Part shown: positions 26,208 to 37,009 of the stretch, piece after piece
How the letters are laid out: each line of letters opens with the position of its first letter
Position numbering within the stretch: the stretch's first letter is position 1
Source: Crossiella sp. SN42
GTDB lineage: Bacteria; Actinomycetota; Actinomycetes; Mycobacteriales; Pseudonocardiaceae
Direction: 5' to 3'
Length of the DNA stretch: 64,000 nucleotides
NCBI RefSeq assembly: GCF_023897065.1
Contig: NZ_JAMHIV010000012.1
Location: 1-64,000, forward strand
Position numbers and translations under genes: made by a program
The notes under the pieces: generated by a model
Databases searched by the model: none
The model's input: the letters and a program-made list of their open reading frames with translations, nothing else
Told to the model about the DNA's origin: nothing

Positions 26208-26585
26208 TCAGAACATCGGGTTCGTGTTCGCACGCACTTCCGGCATCTGCATCATCGCATCCCAGTGCTCGGCCAACTTGCCGTTCTCAACACGATAGAT
26301 GTCGATGAACCGCCACTCGGCCCCTGCCATTTCATAGCGCGAGTGGAGGATCACGACGTCACCTTCGGCAACGACATGCTTGAACTCGATTTTCTGCTTC
26401 GACACCCCTTGCGAAGACAGCGCTCCCACAAGCGCCTTCACGCCCTCCGGGCCGTCGGCGATCGTGGGGTTGTGCTGCTTGAAATCTTTGCTGAAAAATT
26501 CATCGACCGCAGCCGCGTCCAAGTCGCCGAAAATGCGCTGGTACGCCTCGATGGCGATTTCCTTGTTGGCCTGCTCGTTGCTCAC
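26208..26585 (-). CDS. SnoaL/NTF2-fold protein (COG4922-like)
   Basis: A 125-residue single-domain NTF2-fold protein. AYQRIFGDLDAAAVDEFF, FKQHNPTIADGPEGVKAL and the C-terminal strand KLAEHWDAMMQMPE match the 'predicted SnoaL-like aldol condensation enzyme' group. GTG 26585 is preceded by GGGAG and begins directly at the first helix; an upstream in-frame start adds 16 unrelated residues. Its promoter carries an 18-bp sequence repeated before the HxlR gene at 27697. No catalytic activity can be assigned. Confidence 0.88.
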   Translation of the reverse strand: MSNEQANKEIAIEAYQRIFGDLDAAAVDEFFSKDFKQHNPTIADGPEGVKALVGALSSQGVSKQKIEFKHVVAEGDVVILHSRYEMAGAEWRFIDIYRVENGKLAEHWDAMMQMPEVRANTNPMF

Positions 26586-26690
26586 GGAAACTCCCGCTCT
26601 CGCTGTGACAAGTGTGGCGACGAGCCTCGCCACCGCGACGAGTGCCGGAGACTGTCCCCTGTGGCTCCAATGGTCACCGTCAGCGCCCAG

Positions 26691-26708
26691 TCACCTCAAC
26701 GTAACCAA
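26691..26708 (+). repeat. 18-bp repeat, copy 1 (shared operator candidate)
   Basis: TCACCTCAACGTAACCAA lies between the divergent SnoaL-like and PPOX genes and recurs in reverse orientation at 27705-27722, before the HxlR gene. GTAACC elements are plausible half sites for an HxlR dimer. Confidence 0.6.
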
Positions 26709-26807
26709 CAGAGTCGCATGACGCACATCACATCCGCGGCGCGAGAGTCCACAGAGGACATACCGGTTGCCGGTGCGGCCAGCCGGGTTTGGCGGCAAGC
26801 TGGTGCC

Positions 26808-27233
26808 ATGCGAAAGATGTCCAGGGACGAAGCGATCGAGTTCCTCATGTTCGGCACCCGCGCGGGAAAGCTCGCCACCGCGTCACCGTCGGGCGCCCCC
26901 AGCCTCGCGCCGCTGTGGTTCACAGTGGACGGTGACGACGTGGTCTTCAGCACCGGACGTGACAGCCTCAAGGGACGACACCTGGCGGCCAACCCTCGCG
27001 CGGCGCTGACCGTGGACAGCGACGAGTTCCCGTACGCGTACGTCACCGTCCGCGGCCCGGTTGCCCTGACCGACGATCCGGACGAACTGCTCGAATGGAA
27101 CACCAGGCTCGCAGAGCGATACGTCCCCGAGGGCAGGGCGGCGGAGTACGGCAGGCGCAACTCCAGCCCGGACATGCTGGTGTGCCGGCTGCGCATGCAG
27201 CGCGTCTCGGCCTTCGCCGAGATCGCCTCCTGA
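26808..27233 (+). CDS. PPOX-class / split-barrel F420- or flavin-dependent oxidoreductase
   Basis: A 141-residue pyridoxamine-5'-phosphate-oxidase-fold protein. ATASPSGAPSLAPLWFTVD (~23) and VFSTGRDSLKGRHLAANPR (~48) are typical of the actinobacterial 'PPOX class F420-dependent enzyme' group. ATG 26808 used; ATG 26817 is equally possible and no strong ribosome binding site separates them. Divergent from the SnoaL-like gene, sharing the region with the 18-bp repeat. Cofactor inferred from the family. Confidence 0.88.
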   Translation: MRKMSRDEAIEFLMFGTRAGKLATASPSGAPSLAPLWFTVDGDDVVFSTGRDSLKGRHLAANPRAALTVDSDEFPYAYVTVRGPVALTDDPDELLEWNTRLAERYVPEGRAAEYGRRNSSPDMLVCRLRMQRVSAFAEIAS

Positions 27234-27267
27234 CCCGCAGGCCCGGCACCAGCCGGGTACGATCCTC

Positions 27268-27299
27268 GGAAGTTGATTTCACGGAACCAACTTCCGTGG
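27268..27299. promoter_or_regulatory. Overlapping inverted repeats between convergent PPOX and HxlR genes
   Basis: GGAAGTTG (27268-27275) pairs with CAACTTCC (27288-27295); alternatively CACGGAA (27281-27287) pairs with TTCCGTG (27293-27299). It may act as a bidirectional terminator. GGAACCAACTTCCGTGGA (27283-27300) also closely resembles 28296-28313 before the UvrA-like gene (15 of 18 bases). Confidence 0.4.
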
Positions 27300-27313
27300 A
27301 TCTTTGCCCGGAC

Positions 27314-27697
27314 TCAGGGACCGCCGGCGTCGTAAGCCTCGCGCGCCGCGAGCACCTCCGCCGTGTGCTCCTCCGCCCATCGGCCCAGCGCCTGCAGCGG
27401 CACGTGCAAGGTGCGCCCGAGAGCGGTCAGCTCGTACTCGACCCTGGGCGGCATCTCCGCGTACTCGTGCCGCGCGACGATCCCGTCGCGCTCCAGGTCC
27501 CGCAGGGTCTCGGTGAGCACCTTCGCGCTGATCCCCTCGACCACCGCACGCAGGTCGCGGAAGCGCAGGCCGTCGCCACGCCCGAGCGCGATCACCACCA
27601 TGGCCGTCCACTTGTTGTCCATGCGCGCCAGCGACGTGCGCGTCGACCAAATCGCTGCCGAGGCGGCCCATCTGGGATTCTGCGACAAGGGCCACAT
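27314..27697 (-). CDS. HxlR-family transcriptional regulator (paralogue 1)
   Basis: A 127-residue winged-helix regulator: DNKWTAMVV at the start of helix 1, LRFRDLRAVVEGISAKVLTE as the HTH, and RVEYELTALG in the wing. It is closely similar to the divergent gene at 27821, but where that copy has Cys (TCPSRTSLAR) this one has Trp-Ser (IWSTRTSLAR), so the redox or ligand-sensing Cys is lost. ATG 27697 is used; the ribosome binding site is weak. The 18-bp repeat lies 8 bp upstream, suggesting autoregulation and control of the SnoaL/PPOX promoter. Confidence 0.87.
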   Translation of the reverse strand: MWPLSQNPRWAASAAIWSTRTSLARMDNKWTAMVVIALGRGDGLRFRDLRAVVEGISAKVLTETLRDLERDGIVARHEYAEMPPRVEYELTALGRTLHVPLQALGRWAEEHTAEVLAAREAYDAGGP

Positions 27698-27704
27698 CCG
27701 CTCA

Positions 27705-27722
27705 TTGGTTACGTTGAGGTGA
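27705..27722 (-). repeat. 18-bp repeat, copy 2
   Basis: Exact reverse-oriented copy of 26691-26708, placed just before the HxlR start at 27697. It is followed by GGTTACC, so GGTTAC occurs twice within 25 bp, as expected for a tandem regulator site. Confidence 0.6.
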
Positions 27723-27777
27723 CCGGTTACCAGCGGTGAGCATAGGACAGCACCAAGGACAACGCACGCGGAGGCGA

Positions 27778-27800
27778 GTACGGTTGTCAACCACCCGTAC
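27778..27800. promoter_or_regulatory. Nested palindromes before the second HxlR gene
   Basis: GGTTGTCAACC (27782-27792) is a perfect palindrome about its centre, flanked by GTACGG (27778) and CCGTAC (27795). It lies 21 bp before ATG 27821 and is a likely operator. Confidence 0.5.
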
Positions 27801-27820
27801 GTGACCGACAGGGAGCAAGA

Positions 27821-28189
27821 ATGGCCGAGCACCCCGAGTTCAACGTGCTCACGGCGACCTGCCCGTCACGTACCTCGCTCGCCCGCATCACCAACAAGTG
27901 GACAGCCATGGTGGTCTCCACGCTCGGCGACGGCCGGCTGCGGTTCTCCGACCTCCGCTCCGCCGTGGACGGCATCAGTGGCAAGGTCCTCACCGACACA
28001 CTGCGCGAGCTGGAGCGGGACGGCCTCGTCAGCCGCCACGTGTTCGCCGAGGTCCCACCGCGCGTCGAGTACCAGCTGACCTCGCTCGGGCACACCCTGC
28101 ACGCACCGCTGCGCGCGTTGGGGAACTGGGCCGAGAAGCACATCGAAGAAGTGCTCACCGCCCGCGAAGCCTACGACCACCGTCGCTGA
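27821..28189 (+). CDS. HxlR-family transcriptional regulator (paralogue 2)
   Basis: A 122-residue winged-helix protein with the family Cys near the start (LTATCPSRTSLAR), ITNKWTAMVV, HTH around LRFSDLRSAVDGISGKVLTD and wing RVEYQLTSLG. Divergent from paralogue 1 with 123 bp between. The pair likely arose by inverted duplication. It lies upstream of, and in the same direction as, the UvrA-like gene, which it may control. ATG with AGCAAGA upstream, no strong ribosome binding site. Confidence 0.92.
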   Translation: MAEHPEFNVLTATCPSRTSLARITNKWTAMVVSTLGDGRLRFSDLRSAVDGISGKVLTDTLRELERDGLVSRHVFAEVPPRVEYQLTSLGHTLHAPLRALGNWAEKHIEEVLTAREAYDHRR

Positions 28190-28295
28190 CCACCGGCGCG
28201 AACGGACAGACCACCGGCCTGAGCTCACCGCGAAGACCGCCACGCGAAGCACGCCCGGCACGGGTGATCGACTGTCCACTGTGTATAGTTTCCTT

Positions 28296-28313
28296 GGAAG
28301 CAAGTTCTGTGGA
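28296..28313. promoter_or_regulatory. Operator-like element before the UvrA-like gene
   Basis: GGAAGCAAGTTCTGTGGA matches 27283-27300 at 15 of 18 positions. It lies just after a TATAGT hexamer (28284-28289), where a repressor would block transcription of the gene at 28349. Confidence 0.4.
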
Positions 28314-28348
28314 ATAGCCATGGAGCCGTAGCCGGATGAGAGGCGCTC

Positions 28349-30886
<2,538 letters not shown>

Positions 30887-30937
30887 CGCCACCGGTCAGC
30901 ACGTTCCCCGCTTCCTGGCGTGGCTGATCTTGTCCCC

Positions 30938-30962
30938 ACCTGCCCCGGGTCCGGGGGCAGGT
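30938..30962. terminator. Bidirectional hairpin between convergent genes
   Basis: Arms ACCTGCCCC and GGGGCAGGT with a 7-nt loop, between the UvrA-like stop (30886) and the TetR stop (30962-30964). Confidence 0.6.
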
Positions 30963-31561
30963 CACGTACTCCTGAACAGCCGGTCCAGATGCACGTCGAT
31001 CGCGGCGAGCGCGTCCCGGGGCTCGATCACGTCGAGTTCGATCAGGGGGGTGAAGCCGGTGAGGGCGAGGAGCAGGTTGGTCTCGGTCGCCGGGTCGCGG
31101 CCGGAGTCGATGTGCCCGTCGGCGATCGCCTGGCGGACCAACTGCTCGACGAGGGCCCGCCCTTGGCCGAGGCCGCGGCGCGCCTGCTCGTGCACGGCCT
31201 CGTCGTGCAGCGCCTCCAGGACGTAGGCGGCGCTCATCCGGCTGGTCGCACGGGCGTCGGCATGCAGGGGGAGCATTTCCGCGAGCGTCAGTCGCAGCAC
31301 GTCACGGGGGTGCGGACGGTCACCGAGTTTGTCGAGCCCCTGTTGTACGCGCACCGAGGTCTGCTCGGAGGCGAAATCCATGGCGAAGGAGAGCATGGCG
31401 GTCCGGGAGGCGAAGTAGTGCTGCAGCTGCCCGAGTGACATGCCCGCCTCCCGCGCCACCACGCGCATCGTCAGTTGTGTGACGCCGCGCTGCTCCACCA
31501 CCCGCCACAGTGCGCGGGCGATCGCTTCGCGGCGGCCGCGGTGATCCACCTGTTTCGGCAT
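30962..31561 (-). CDS. TetR-family transcriptional regulator
   Basis: A 199-residue regulator with an N-terminal HTH (LTMRVVAREAGMSLGQLQHYF, residues ~28-48) and a helical ligand-binding domain with a C-terminal TetR_C-like part. ATG 31561 has GAGGGAGGGG upstream; an earlier in-frame start is less likely. Divergent from a carboxylesterase gene, with an inverted repeat between them, so it probably represses that gene and itself. Confidence 0.92.
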   Translation of the reverse strand: MPKQVDHRGRREAIARALWRVVEQRGVTQLTMRVVAREAGMSLGQLQHYFASRTAMLSFAMDFASEQTSVRVQQGLDKLGDRPHPRDVLRLTLAEMLPLHADARATSRMSAAYVLEALHDEAVHEQARRGLGQGRALVEQLVRQAIADGHIDSGRDPATETNLLLALTGFTPLIELDVIEPRDALAAIDVHLDRLFRST

Positions 31562-31587
31562 CGCCTGCCCCTCCCTCGTCCCCCGGG

Positions 31588-31603
31588 ACTGTTCCAATAC
31601 AGT
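31588..31603. promoter_or_regulatory. TetR operator candidate
   Basis: ACTGT-TCCAAT-ACAGT inverted repeat, directly followed by TTGACA (31603-31608), in the 96-bp region between the divergent TetR and esterase genes. Confidence 0.5.
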
Positions 31604-31657
31604 TGACATAATACACCTGACCCGCAATCCTGAGGTCACCCGACGGAAGGAATCGTC

Positions 31658-33148
31658 ATGTCAGAACAGCCAAAGGTGCGGACCACGGAAGGCGTGGTGC
31701 AGGGGCTCTGGCGGCAGGGGCACGCGGTGTTCCGCGGCATCCCCTACGCCCAGCCCCCGGTCGGAGCGCTCCGCTTCGCCGCGCCCGCGCCGGCGCACCG
31801 CTGGGACGGGACGAGGCAGGCGGTCGAGTTCGGCCCCGTGGTGCCGCTGTCCCTGCCGATCGACGTGCCCCCGCAGGGCGCCGACTGGCTGACGCTCAAC
31901 GTCGGCACTCCGGATCCCGGCGCGGCGGGACTGCCGGTGCTGGTGTGGATCCCGGTGGGCGGCTACCTCTCGGCGGCGTCGAGCGACCCGATGTTCGACC
32001 CGGCAGCGCTGGCCGAGGCGGGAGTCGTCGTGGTGACCATCAACTGCCGCGTGGGCGCGGAGGGATTCGCGTTCCTCGACGACGTGCCGCCCAACCGCGG
32101 ATTCCTCGACCAGATCGCGGCGCTGGAGTGGGTGCAGCGCAACATCGCCGCCTTCGGAGGCGACCCCGGCCGGGTCACCGTGGGCGGGGTGTCCGCCGGG
32201 GCGGGCTCGGTCGCCGCCCTGCTGACGATGAAGTCCGCGCGCGGCCTGTTCCGGCGGGCCATCGCCCATTCGGTGCCGGGGCTGTACAGCACCCCCGCGC
32301 TGGCACGGCAGGTCACCGCCGCGTTCGCGGACCGGCTCGGCGCGGCGGCCCCCACCGCCGAGGCCCTGCGCGACATCGACCCGTGGCACCTGGCCGCCGA
32401 GCTCACCTCCTTCAACGCCGGCCTCCACGCGCACCGGGAGAGCTGGGGACGCCTCACGGAGGCCGGCTCCGCGCTGTGCCCCGTCGTCGACGGCGAGGTC
32501 CTCCCGGAAATGCCTTGGCCCGCGCTGACCGGCGCGCGCGCGAGCGGGACCGAGCTGCTCGTCGGCCACGCCCGGGACGAGTTCCGGTACTTCAGCGTCA
32601 TGAGCGGACGGCACGGCACCTTCACCGAGGAGGACGCCCACGCGGCCCTGGAACTGCTCGCCCCGCAGCCGGACGGCGCGCGGGCCTACCGTGCCGCGTT
32701 CCCGCAGGCAGGCCCGGAGGAGCTGGTGGAGACGGTGTACTCCGACGCTCTCTTCCGGATGCCGTCACAGAAGCTGGCCGAGGCGAACGCCGCAGCCGGC
32801 GGCACCTCGTACCTGTTCGAACTGTGCTGGGTTGCCCCGGTCCTCGGCGGCATCCTGGGCGCCTGCCACAGCCTCGACATGCCGCTGGCGTTCGGCACGC
32901 TGGACAGCCCCGTCGGCACCCAGCTCATCGGCGAGGAGCCCACTGCCGAGGCCGTCGCGCTCTCCCGCGAACTCCAGGAGGCATGGGTCCGCTTCGTCAC
33001 CACCGGCGACCCGGGCTGGTCCGCTCACCGGCCCGGCGGGCGCCTCACCCGCGTCCTGGACACCGAGTCGAAGACTCTGCCCTACCCCGAACAGGCATCC
33101 CGCCAGATCTGGGCAGGCCACTCCCCCGCACCCTTCGATCTCTCGTAA
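31658..33148 (+). CDS. Type B carboxylesterase
   Basis: A 496-residue esterase of the carboxylesterase/lipase family. FRGIPYAQPPVGALRF (~25) is the family start signature; nucleophile motif GVSAG (~183) replaces the commoner GESAG; the His region is GACHSLDMP (~403). No signal peptide, so intracellular. ATG has GGAAGG upstream. Likely induced by a substrate sensed by the adjacent TetR. Exact ester substrate unknown. Confidence 0.93.
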   Translation: MSEQPKVRTTEGVVQGLWRQGHAVFRGIPYAQPPVGALRFAAPAPAHRWDGTRQAVEFGPVVPLSLPIDVPPQGADWLTLNVGTPDPGAAGLPVLVWIPVGGYLSAASSDPMFDPAALAEAGVVVVTINCRVGAEGFAFLDDVPPNRGFLDQIAALEWVQRNIAAFGGDPGRVTVGGVSAGAGSVAALLTMKSARGLFRRAIAHSVPGLYSTPALARQVTAAFADRLGAAAPTAEALRDIDPWHLAAELTSFNAGLHAHRESWGRLTEAGSALCPVVDGEVLPEMPWPALTGARASGTELLVGHARDEFRYFSVMSGRHGTFTEEDAHAALELLAPQPDGARAYRAAFPQAGPEELVETVYSDALFRMPSQKLAEANAAAGGTSYLFELCWVAPVLGGILGACHSLDMPLAFGTLDSPVGTQLIGEEPTAEAVALSRELQEAWVRFVTTGDPGWSAHRPGGRLTRVLDTESKTLPYPEQASRQIWAGHSPAPFDLS

Positions 33149-33790
33149 TCGTCCGGGTCGGCTCCTACGACTGCGACGCCGCCGTTCACCTGCCCATCGG
33201 GGACAGCGCGAAGTGGCGGGGACGTCGTTGCTGGGTTTGGCCACACAACTTCGCCGCTGGCCTCCACCGAGACCTGCCCGCCGTCAACGGTCCGCTCGAC
33301 CACGGAGTGCCCCACCACCGTCCCCCCCGATGCCGGTTCGATGAAGCCGAATGAGCGGAGAACTCTAGTGGCAGACTTCTGATCGCAGGTGCGGTTCAGA
33401 GTTTCCACGGCACCTGACTGGAGATCTTGCCCGCGCACGCGGGGCGACGTGGCGGTATCCGGCGCACAAAGAGGTATCGAGACTGCGTGATTCCCCACTA
33501 TTTGGGTTCCTCGAACCCGCGGGGTATGACTAAAGGATGTCTCGCAATTGCACGCTCGTGCGGTTGAGGTCCGTTAGGTATTACCGGCGAGGCGAGGTCA
33601 AGGCTGCTTCGTGACGGCGGCGACGATCGCGGTCAGCGCGCCGACGATCGTGGTCAGCCCGATGGCGACGCCAGTGGTCTTGTGGAAGCCGAACACGAAG
33701 TCAAGCCCGCCGAGCCGAACCCACCGATCACGTTCGTCCGCACCACGCTCGGCCAGGGGCTCCGGGGTGTGGATAGGCCGAAGGGCTCGG
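33149..33790. other. Gene-poor interval
   Basis: No convincing gene. The minus strand at about 33310-33420 reads CDQKSATRVLRSFGFIEPAS, weakly like the C-terminal helix of a GNAT acetyltransferase. A 32-codon minus-strand ORF at 33598-33696 encodes a hydrophobic peptide (VAIGLTTIVGALTAIVAAV) but lacks a ribosome binding site. Both may be decay products. Confidence 0.3.
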
Positions 33791-34540
33791 CTACGGAACC
33801 GGGCGCGGTGGAGTGGTCCTGGTCAGTCCGGCGACCGCGGGCGATCGTGCGATCACCTGCTGCGCGACATCGGAGAGGAACTCGTTGTTGTCGCGGGCGT
33901 ACTTCCGCATCAAGGAGAAGGCGTCCGCGATGCCGATCTGCAGGCGTTCGGTCAGGATCCCCTTCGCCTGTTCGATCACGATCCGGCTGTTGAGCGCGGT
34001 CTGCAACTGTTCGGCGACCATCTCGCTGTGCCGCAGCGCCCGCACCTGCAGGATGCTGATCGTCGCCACATTGGCCAAGGACTGCGCCAGCGCGGTCGTC
34101 TCGGCCGGGACGGCGCCAGGGGAGGTCCGGAACAGGTTCAGCGCGCCGATGACCTGCTCACGTAGCCGCATCGGCACCGCGTGCACCGCGGCGAAACCCT
34201 GCTCCCGCGCGGCGACGGTGAACCGGGGCCAGCGCTGCGGCGCTGTGCTCAGGTCCGCGCATTCCACGGCCACGCCGGTGCGGAAGCAGTCCAGGCAGGG
34301 ACCCTCCTCGTCCTGCAACTGGAACAGCTCCAGCATCCGGGCCTGCTCGGTGGAGGCCGCCACCAGGTTCAGCGCACCCCGCTGGTCCACCAGCAGGATC
34401 CCGACCGCGTCCACCTCCAGCAGCTCGACGCAGCGCTCGGTCAGGGTGTGCAAGAAGTCGATGGTGTCGAACCCCAGCACGAGCGTGTCCGACAACTCGA
34501 CGAAGGTCTGCGCGACCCGCCGGTCCAACACGTGACTCAC
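33791..34540 (-). CDS. GAF-ANTAR transcription antitermination regulator
   Basis: A 249-residue protein: GAF sensor ~30-165, then a C-terminal ANTAR RNA-binding domain (LNSRIVIEQAKGILTERLQI near 185, FSLMRKYARDNNEFLSDVAQ near 208). ANTAR proteins bind paired RNA hairpins and prevent termination. Starts at GTG overlapping the stop of the next GAF-ANTAR gene (GTGA), so the two form an operon. Signal unknown. Confidence 0.93.
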   Translation of the reverse strand: MSHVLDRRVAQTFVELSDTLVLGFDTIDFLHTLTERCVELLEVDAVGILLVDQRGALNLVAASTEQARMLELFQLQDEEGPCLDCFRTGVAVECADLSTAPQRWPRFTVAAREQGFAAVHAVPMRLREQVIGALNLFRTSPGAVPAETTALAQSLANVATISILQVRALRHSEMVAEQLQTALNSRIVIEQAKGILTERLQIGIADAFSLMRKYARDNNEFLSDVAQQVIARSPAVAGLTRTTPPRPVP

Positions 34541-35259
34541 CTCTGCTTCTCATTGGTCTCCGGGGTGAATCTCAGTCTGCGCGCAACCACGTCGGCCGCC
34601 ACCTCCGACAGCCGCCGGCCGGAGAGGTAGGCGTGCGCCCGCAACCGCAGCAGCGCCTGGCCCAGATCGGTGTCCAGCTGCACCGACATCATGCCGGTGG
34701 CCTGGTGCACCACCGCCCAGCGGCCTTCCGGCTCGCTGTGCGACAACTCCGCCACCGGAGTCGCGGACCGGCTGAGCAACAGCGCGGTCGCGGTGTCCGC
34801 GCACAGCAACGCGTCGGCGAGCTCGTCCCGGGTGAGGTGGCCGCTGACGTCCCGGCAGATCTCCAGCGCGCCGAGCGCGATCGCCCCCAGCGTCAGGGGG
34901 ACCACGAACACCGCCGCCACACCGGCGGCCAGCGCGGCCGGGGCGAAGGCGGGCCAGCGGGTGGCGTTCCAGGCGCTGGCCAGTTGCGGCACGAACACCG
35001 GCCGGTTCTGCCGCACGGCCTCCGAGACGGGGCCCTCGCCCAAGGTGACCTGCAGCTCGGCCATCTCGTCTCCCACCGGTCCGACGACCTCGAGCGGTTG
35101 CGCGGTGCCGACCAGGTAGATCGCCACACCTACCGCGGTCAACCGGTCCCGGCAGGCCAGACAGACATGGCTGACGTTGACCGGTTCGCGGTCGGACCTG
35201 GCGATCTCATCGATCATCACCAGGATGTCGCGGTGCCGATCCGGGCCCACGTCGGTCAC
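34537..35259 (-). CDS. GAF-ANTAR regulator, second member of the pair
   Basis: A 240-residue protein with a GAF domain (~25-160, including LGEGPVSEAVRQNRPVFVPQL) and a C-terminal ANTAR domain in which the usual 'I.QAKG.L' helix reads VVHQATGMMSVQLDTDLGQA, followed by LRLRAHAYLSGRRLSEVAAD. The Lys-Gly to Thr-Gly change is common in actinobacteria. First gene of the two-gene operon. Confidence 0.92.
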   Translation of the reverse strand: MTDVGPDRHRDILVMIDEIARSDREPVNVSHVCLACRDRLTAVGVAIYLVGTAQPLEVVGPVGDEMAELQVTLGEGPVSEAVRQNRPVFVPQLASAWNATRWPAFAPAALAAGVAAVFVVPLTLGAIALGALEICRDVSGHLTRDELADALLCADTATALLLSRSATPVAELSHSEPEGRWAVVHQATGMMSVQLDTDLGQALLRLRAHAYLSGRRLSEVAADVVARRLRFTPETNEKQR

Positions 35260-35429
35260 CTCTCGCCACCTGCGATCCTGGCAGGACCACCCTAGTCCTC
35301 CCCCGTACGGGCACGCACGTCACCCGGTCGCGAATCATCACCAAGGGTGACCGGCACTATGCTCAACGCTCTCATCTCTCACCGCCCCAGACCCCGGCGG
35401 CACCACGACTTCAGATCGGAAGTGCTGCC

Positions 35430-35747
35430 ATGCCCGGGGACTGCTTCACCGCGTCGTTCCCTGAACTGCTCACCCGGATCCAGGACCGCGAGTGGGCCGC
35501 CATGGTGGAACTGCACGAGCAGCTCAGCGAGGCGGTGTTCCAAGCCTGCTACGCCATCACCGAGGACGAACTGGCCGCCGAGCTGATCACCATCGGCGTG
35601 TTCGTCCGGGTCTGGGACCACCCCGAAGCGCTGTCCGGGCCGGCCGCCCCGACGAGCCCGGGCCTGCTCAGCAGCACAATGGTGGCCCAGGCCCTGCACC
35701 TGGCCGTGCTCTGGCGGGTCGAGGAGCCGCCACGGGAACTCGGCTGA
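35430..35747 (+). CDS. Small protein resembling sigma-70 region 2
   Basis: A 105-residue protein. LHEQLSEAVFQACYAITEDE followed by LAAELITIGVFVRVWDHPEA has the helical spacing of ECF sigma region 2 (compare '..VFR.AYAITGD..LAED..Q.VFLR.W..P'), but there is no region 4. It could be a truncated sigma factor or a stand-alone decoy. It lies divergent from the GAF-ANTAR pair and ends at a strong hairpin. Confidence 0.65.
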   Translation: MPGDCFTASFPELLTRIQDREWAAMVELHEQLSEAVFQACYAITEDELAAELITIGVFVRVWDHPEALSGPAAPTSPGLLSSTMVAQALHLAVLWRVEEPPRELG

Positions 35748-35752
35748 ACACA

Positions 35753-35785
35753 GTGAAGCCGCCCGTGGCGTACGGGCGGCTTCAC
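35753..35785 (+). terminator. Strong hairpin
   Basis: Perfect 14-bp arms GTGAAGCCGCCCGT / ACGGGCGGCTTCAC with a 5-nt loop, 5 bp after the stop of the sigma-like gene; ends in CACTCCTG rather than a T-run. Confidence 0.78.
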
Positions 35786-35822
35786 TCCTGACCGGGTGGC
35801 ACCTGGCTATCGCGGAGCCGGG

Positions 35823-36671
35823 TTACCCGGTGCAGTTCGGGACCGCCGGGACGCTGCCGACGCAGTTGTTCGGCGTGTTGGCGCTGATCGGCGAGTTGGT
35901 GGTGGTCATGGTGCCGCCCAACCGGAAGACACCGCCCGCGGTCAGCAACGCGAGGTTGCCGGAGACCGCGGTCTGGGTCATGGTGGTCGCGGTCGAGTTC
36001 ACCGTGGCGATGCCGCCGCCCTCGGATCCGGTGTTGCCGTTGACGGGCATCGGGCTGCCGGAGACGCCGGTGGTGGTCAGCGTGCCGCGCAGACCGTTGT
36101 AGAGGCCGCCGCCGCGCAGCAGCGAGGTGTTGCCGGAGACCGGGCTCCTGGTGAACGTCGCGGCCGGCGCGCCCCCTCGCGGGGTGTCGGCGTTGGCCAG
36201 GCCGCCTCCGTTGAGGGTGGCCAGGTTCCCGCTCAGGCTGCTGCTGGTGAAGGTCACCGCGCCCCGGTTGAGGATGCCGCCGCCGTCGCCGACGACACTG
36301 CCGTTGGTGATCGCGACCGAGGTGGTCAAGGTGAGGTTGCCGGTGCTGCTGACCTCGGCGATGCGGAAGAGCAGCAACGAGTTCCGCGTGATGGTCGCCG
36401 GGCCGAGCATCTCGATCCGGGTGGTGATGACCGGCAGACCGTTGCTCAGGCCACCGTGCGGCGAGGTCAGCCCATAGGTGCAGCCACCGGCCAGGGCCAA
36501 GGTGTCCGCGGCGGCGGTGGAGTTGGCCAGGTTGACCGCCGCGACCAGGGCGGTCTCACTGCAGGCCACCGGGATCGTGATGGCGTGCGCGGCCGGCGCG
36601 ACTATCGTCATGCCGCCGACCACGACAGTGGCGCCGAGCAAGGCCTTGACGGCTGTGCGGATCTTTCGCAT
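35823..36671 (-). CDS. Secreted right-handed beta-helix repeat protein
   Basis: A 282-residue exported protein with a Sec signal peptide (MRKIRTAVKALLGATVVV..., cleavage likely after AHA) and a body of short Ser/Thr/Gly/Asn repeats (GGGILNRGAVTFTSSSLSGN, GGGLYNG, GGGIATVN) typical of polymorphic-outer-membrane/Chlam_PMP-like beta helices. Two Cys pairs may staple the ends. ATG 36671 is chosen at the signal peptide start. Probably cell-surface or secreted; function unknown. Confidence 0.85.
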   Translation of the reverse strand: MRKIRTAVKALLGATVVVGGMTIVAPAAHAITIPVACSETALVAAVNLANSTAAADTLALAGGCTYGLTSPHGGLSNGLPVITTRIEMLGPATITRNSLLLFRIAEVSSTGNLTLTTSVAITNGSVVGDGGGILNRGAVTFTSSSLSGNLATLNGGGLANADTPRGGAPAATFTRSPVSGNTSLLRGGGLYNGLRGTLTTTGVSGSPMPVNGNTGSEGGGIATVNSTATTMTQTAVSGNLALLTAGGVFRLGGTMTTTNSPISANTPNNCVGSVPAVPNCTG

Positions 36672-36709
36672 AACGCCTTCTGTTCCCACAAATTAGCTGT
36701 GCACGAAAA

Positions 36710-36745
36710 GGACCCCGGCTCGCAAAAACTGCGGCACCGGGGTCC
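36710..36745. other. Hairpin in the leader between beta-helix gene and small-protein operon
   Basis: GGACCCCGG and CCGGGGTCC, 18-nt loop. It lies 39 bp before the beta-helix start on the minus strand, so it could be a 5' leader structure, or a terminator for the other strand. The rest of 36746-37009 shows no gene. Confidence 0.4.
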
Positions 36746-37009
36746 AGGGTTGCACGACTCAAGCTACGCCCTTATCTGGTGCGAGTACACCGCCGTACGC
36801 CGATTGGCCGAATGTCGCAGACGAAGTGCCGGTCGTCACATTTCCGGATAATCAGAGAAATACGCCGGCGAGGGCGGTGGGCGGATCCGGGAAATCGGCG
36901 CGCCGGTCCGCGCGCGGGTCCGCGGGTGCGCGGTGCCGCAAAAGCGAGTACGCTCACCTCAAGTGCCCCGGACCCCGGCGTGACCTCTGCCGACCGAAGG
37001 GTTGTCCCG

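Noticed and set aside
33598-33696. 32-codon hydrophobic ORF
   Set aside because: No ribosome binding site, and it could be a remnant; mentioned in the gap entry but not called as a gene.
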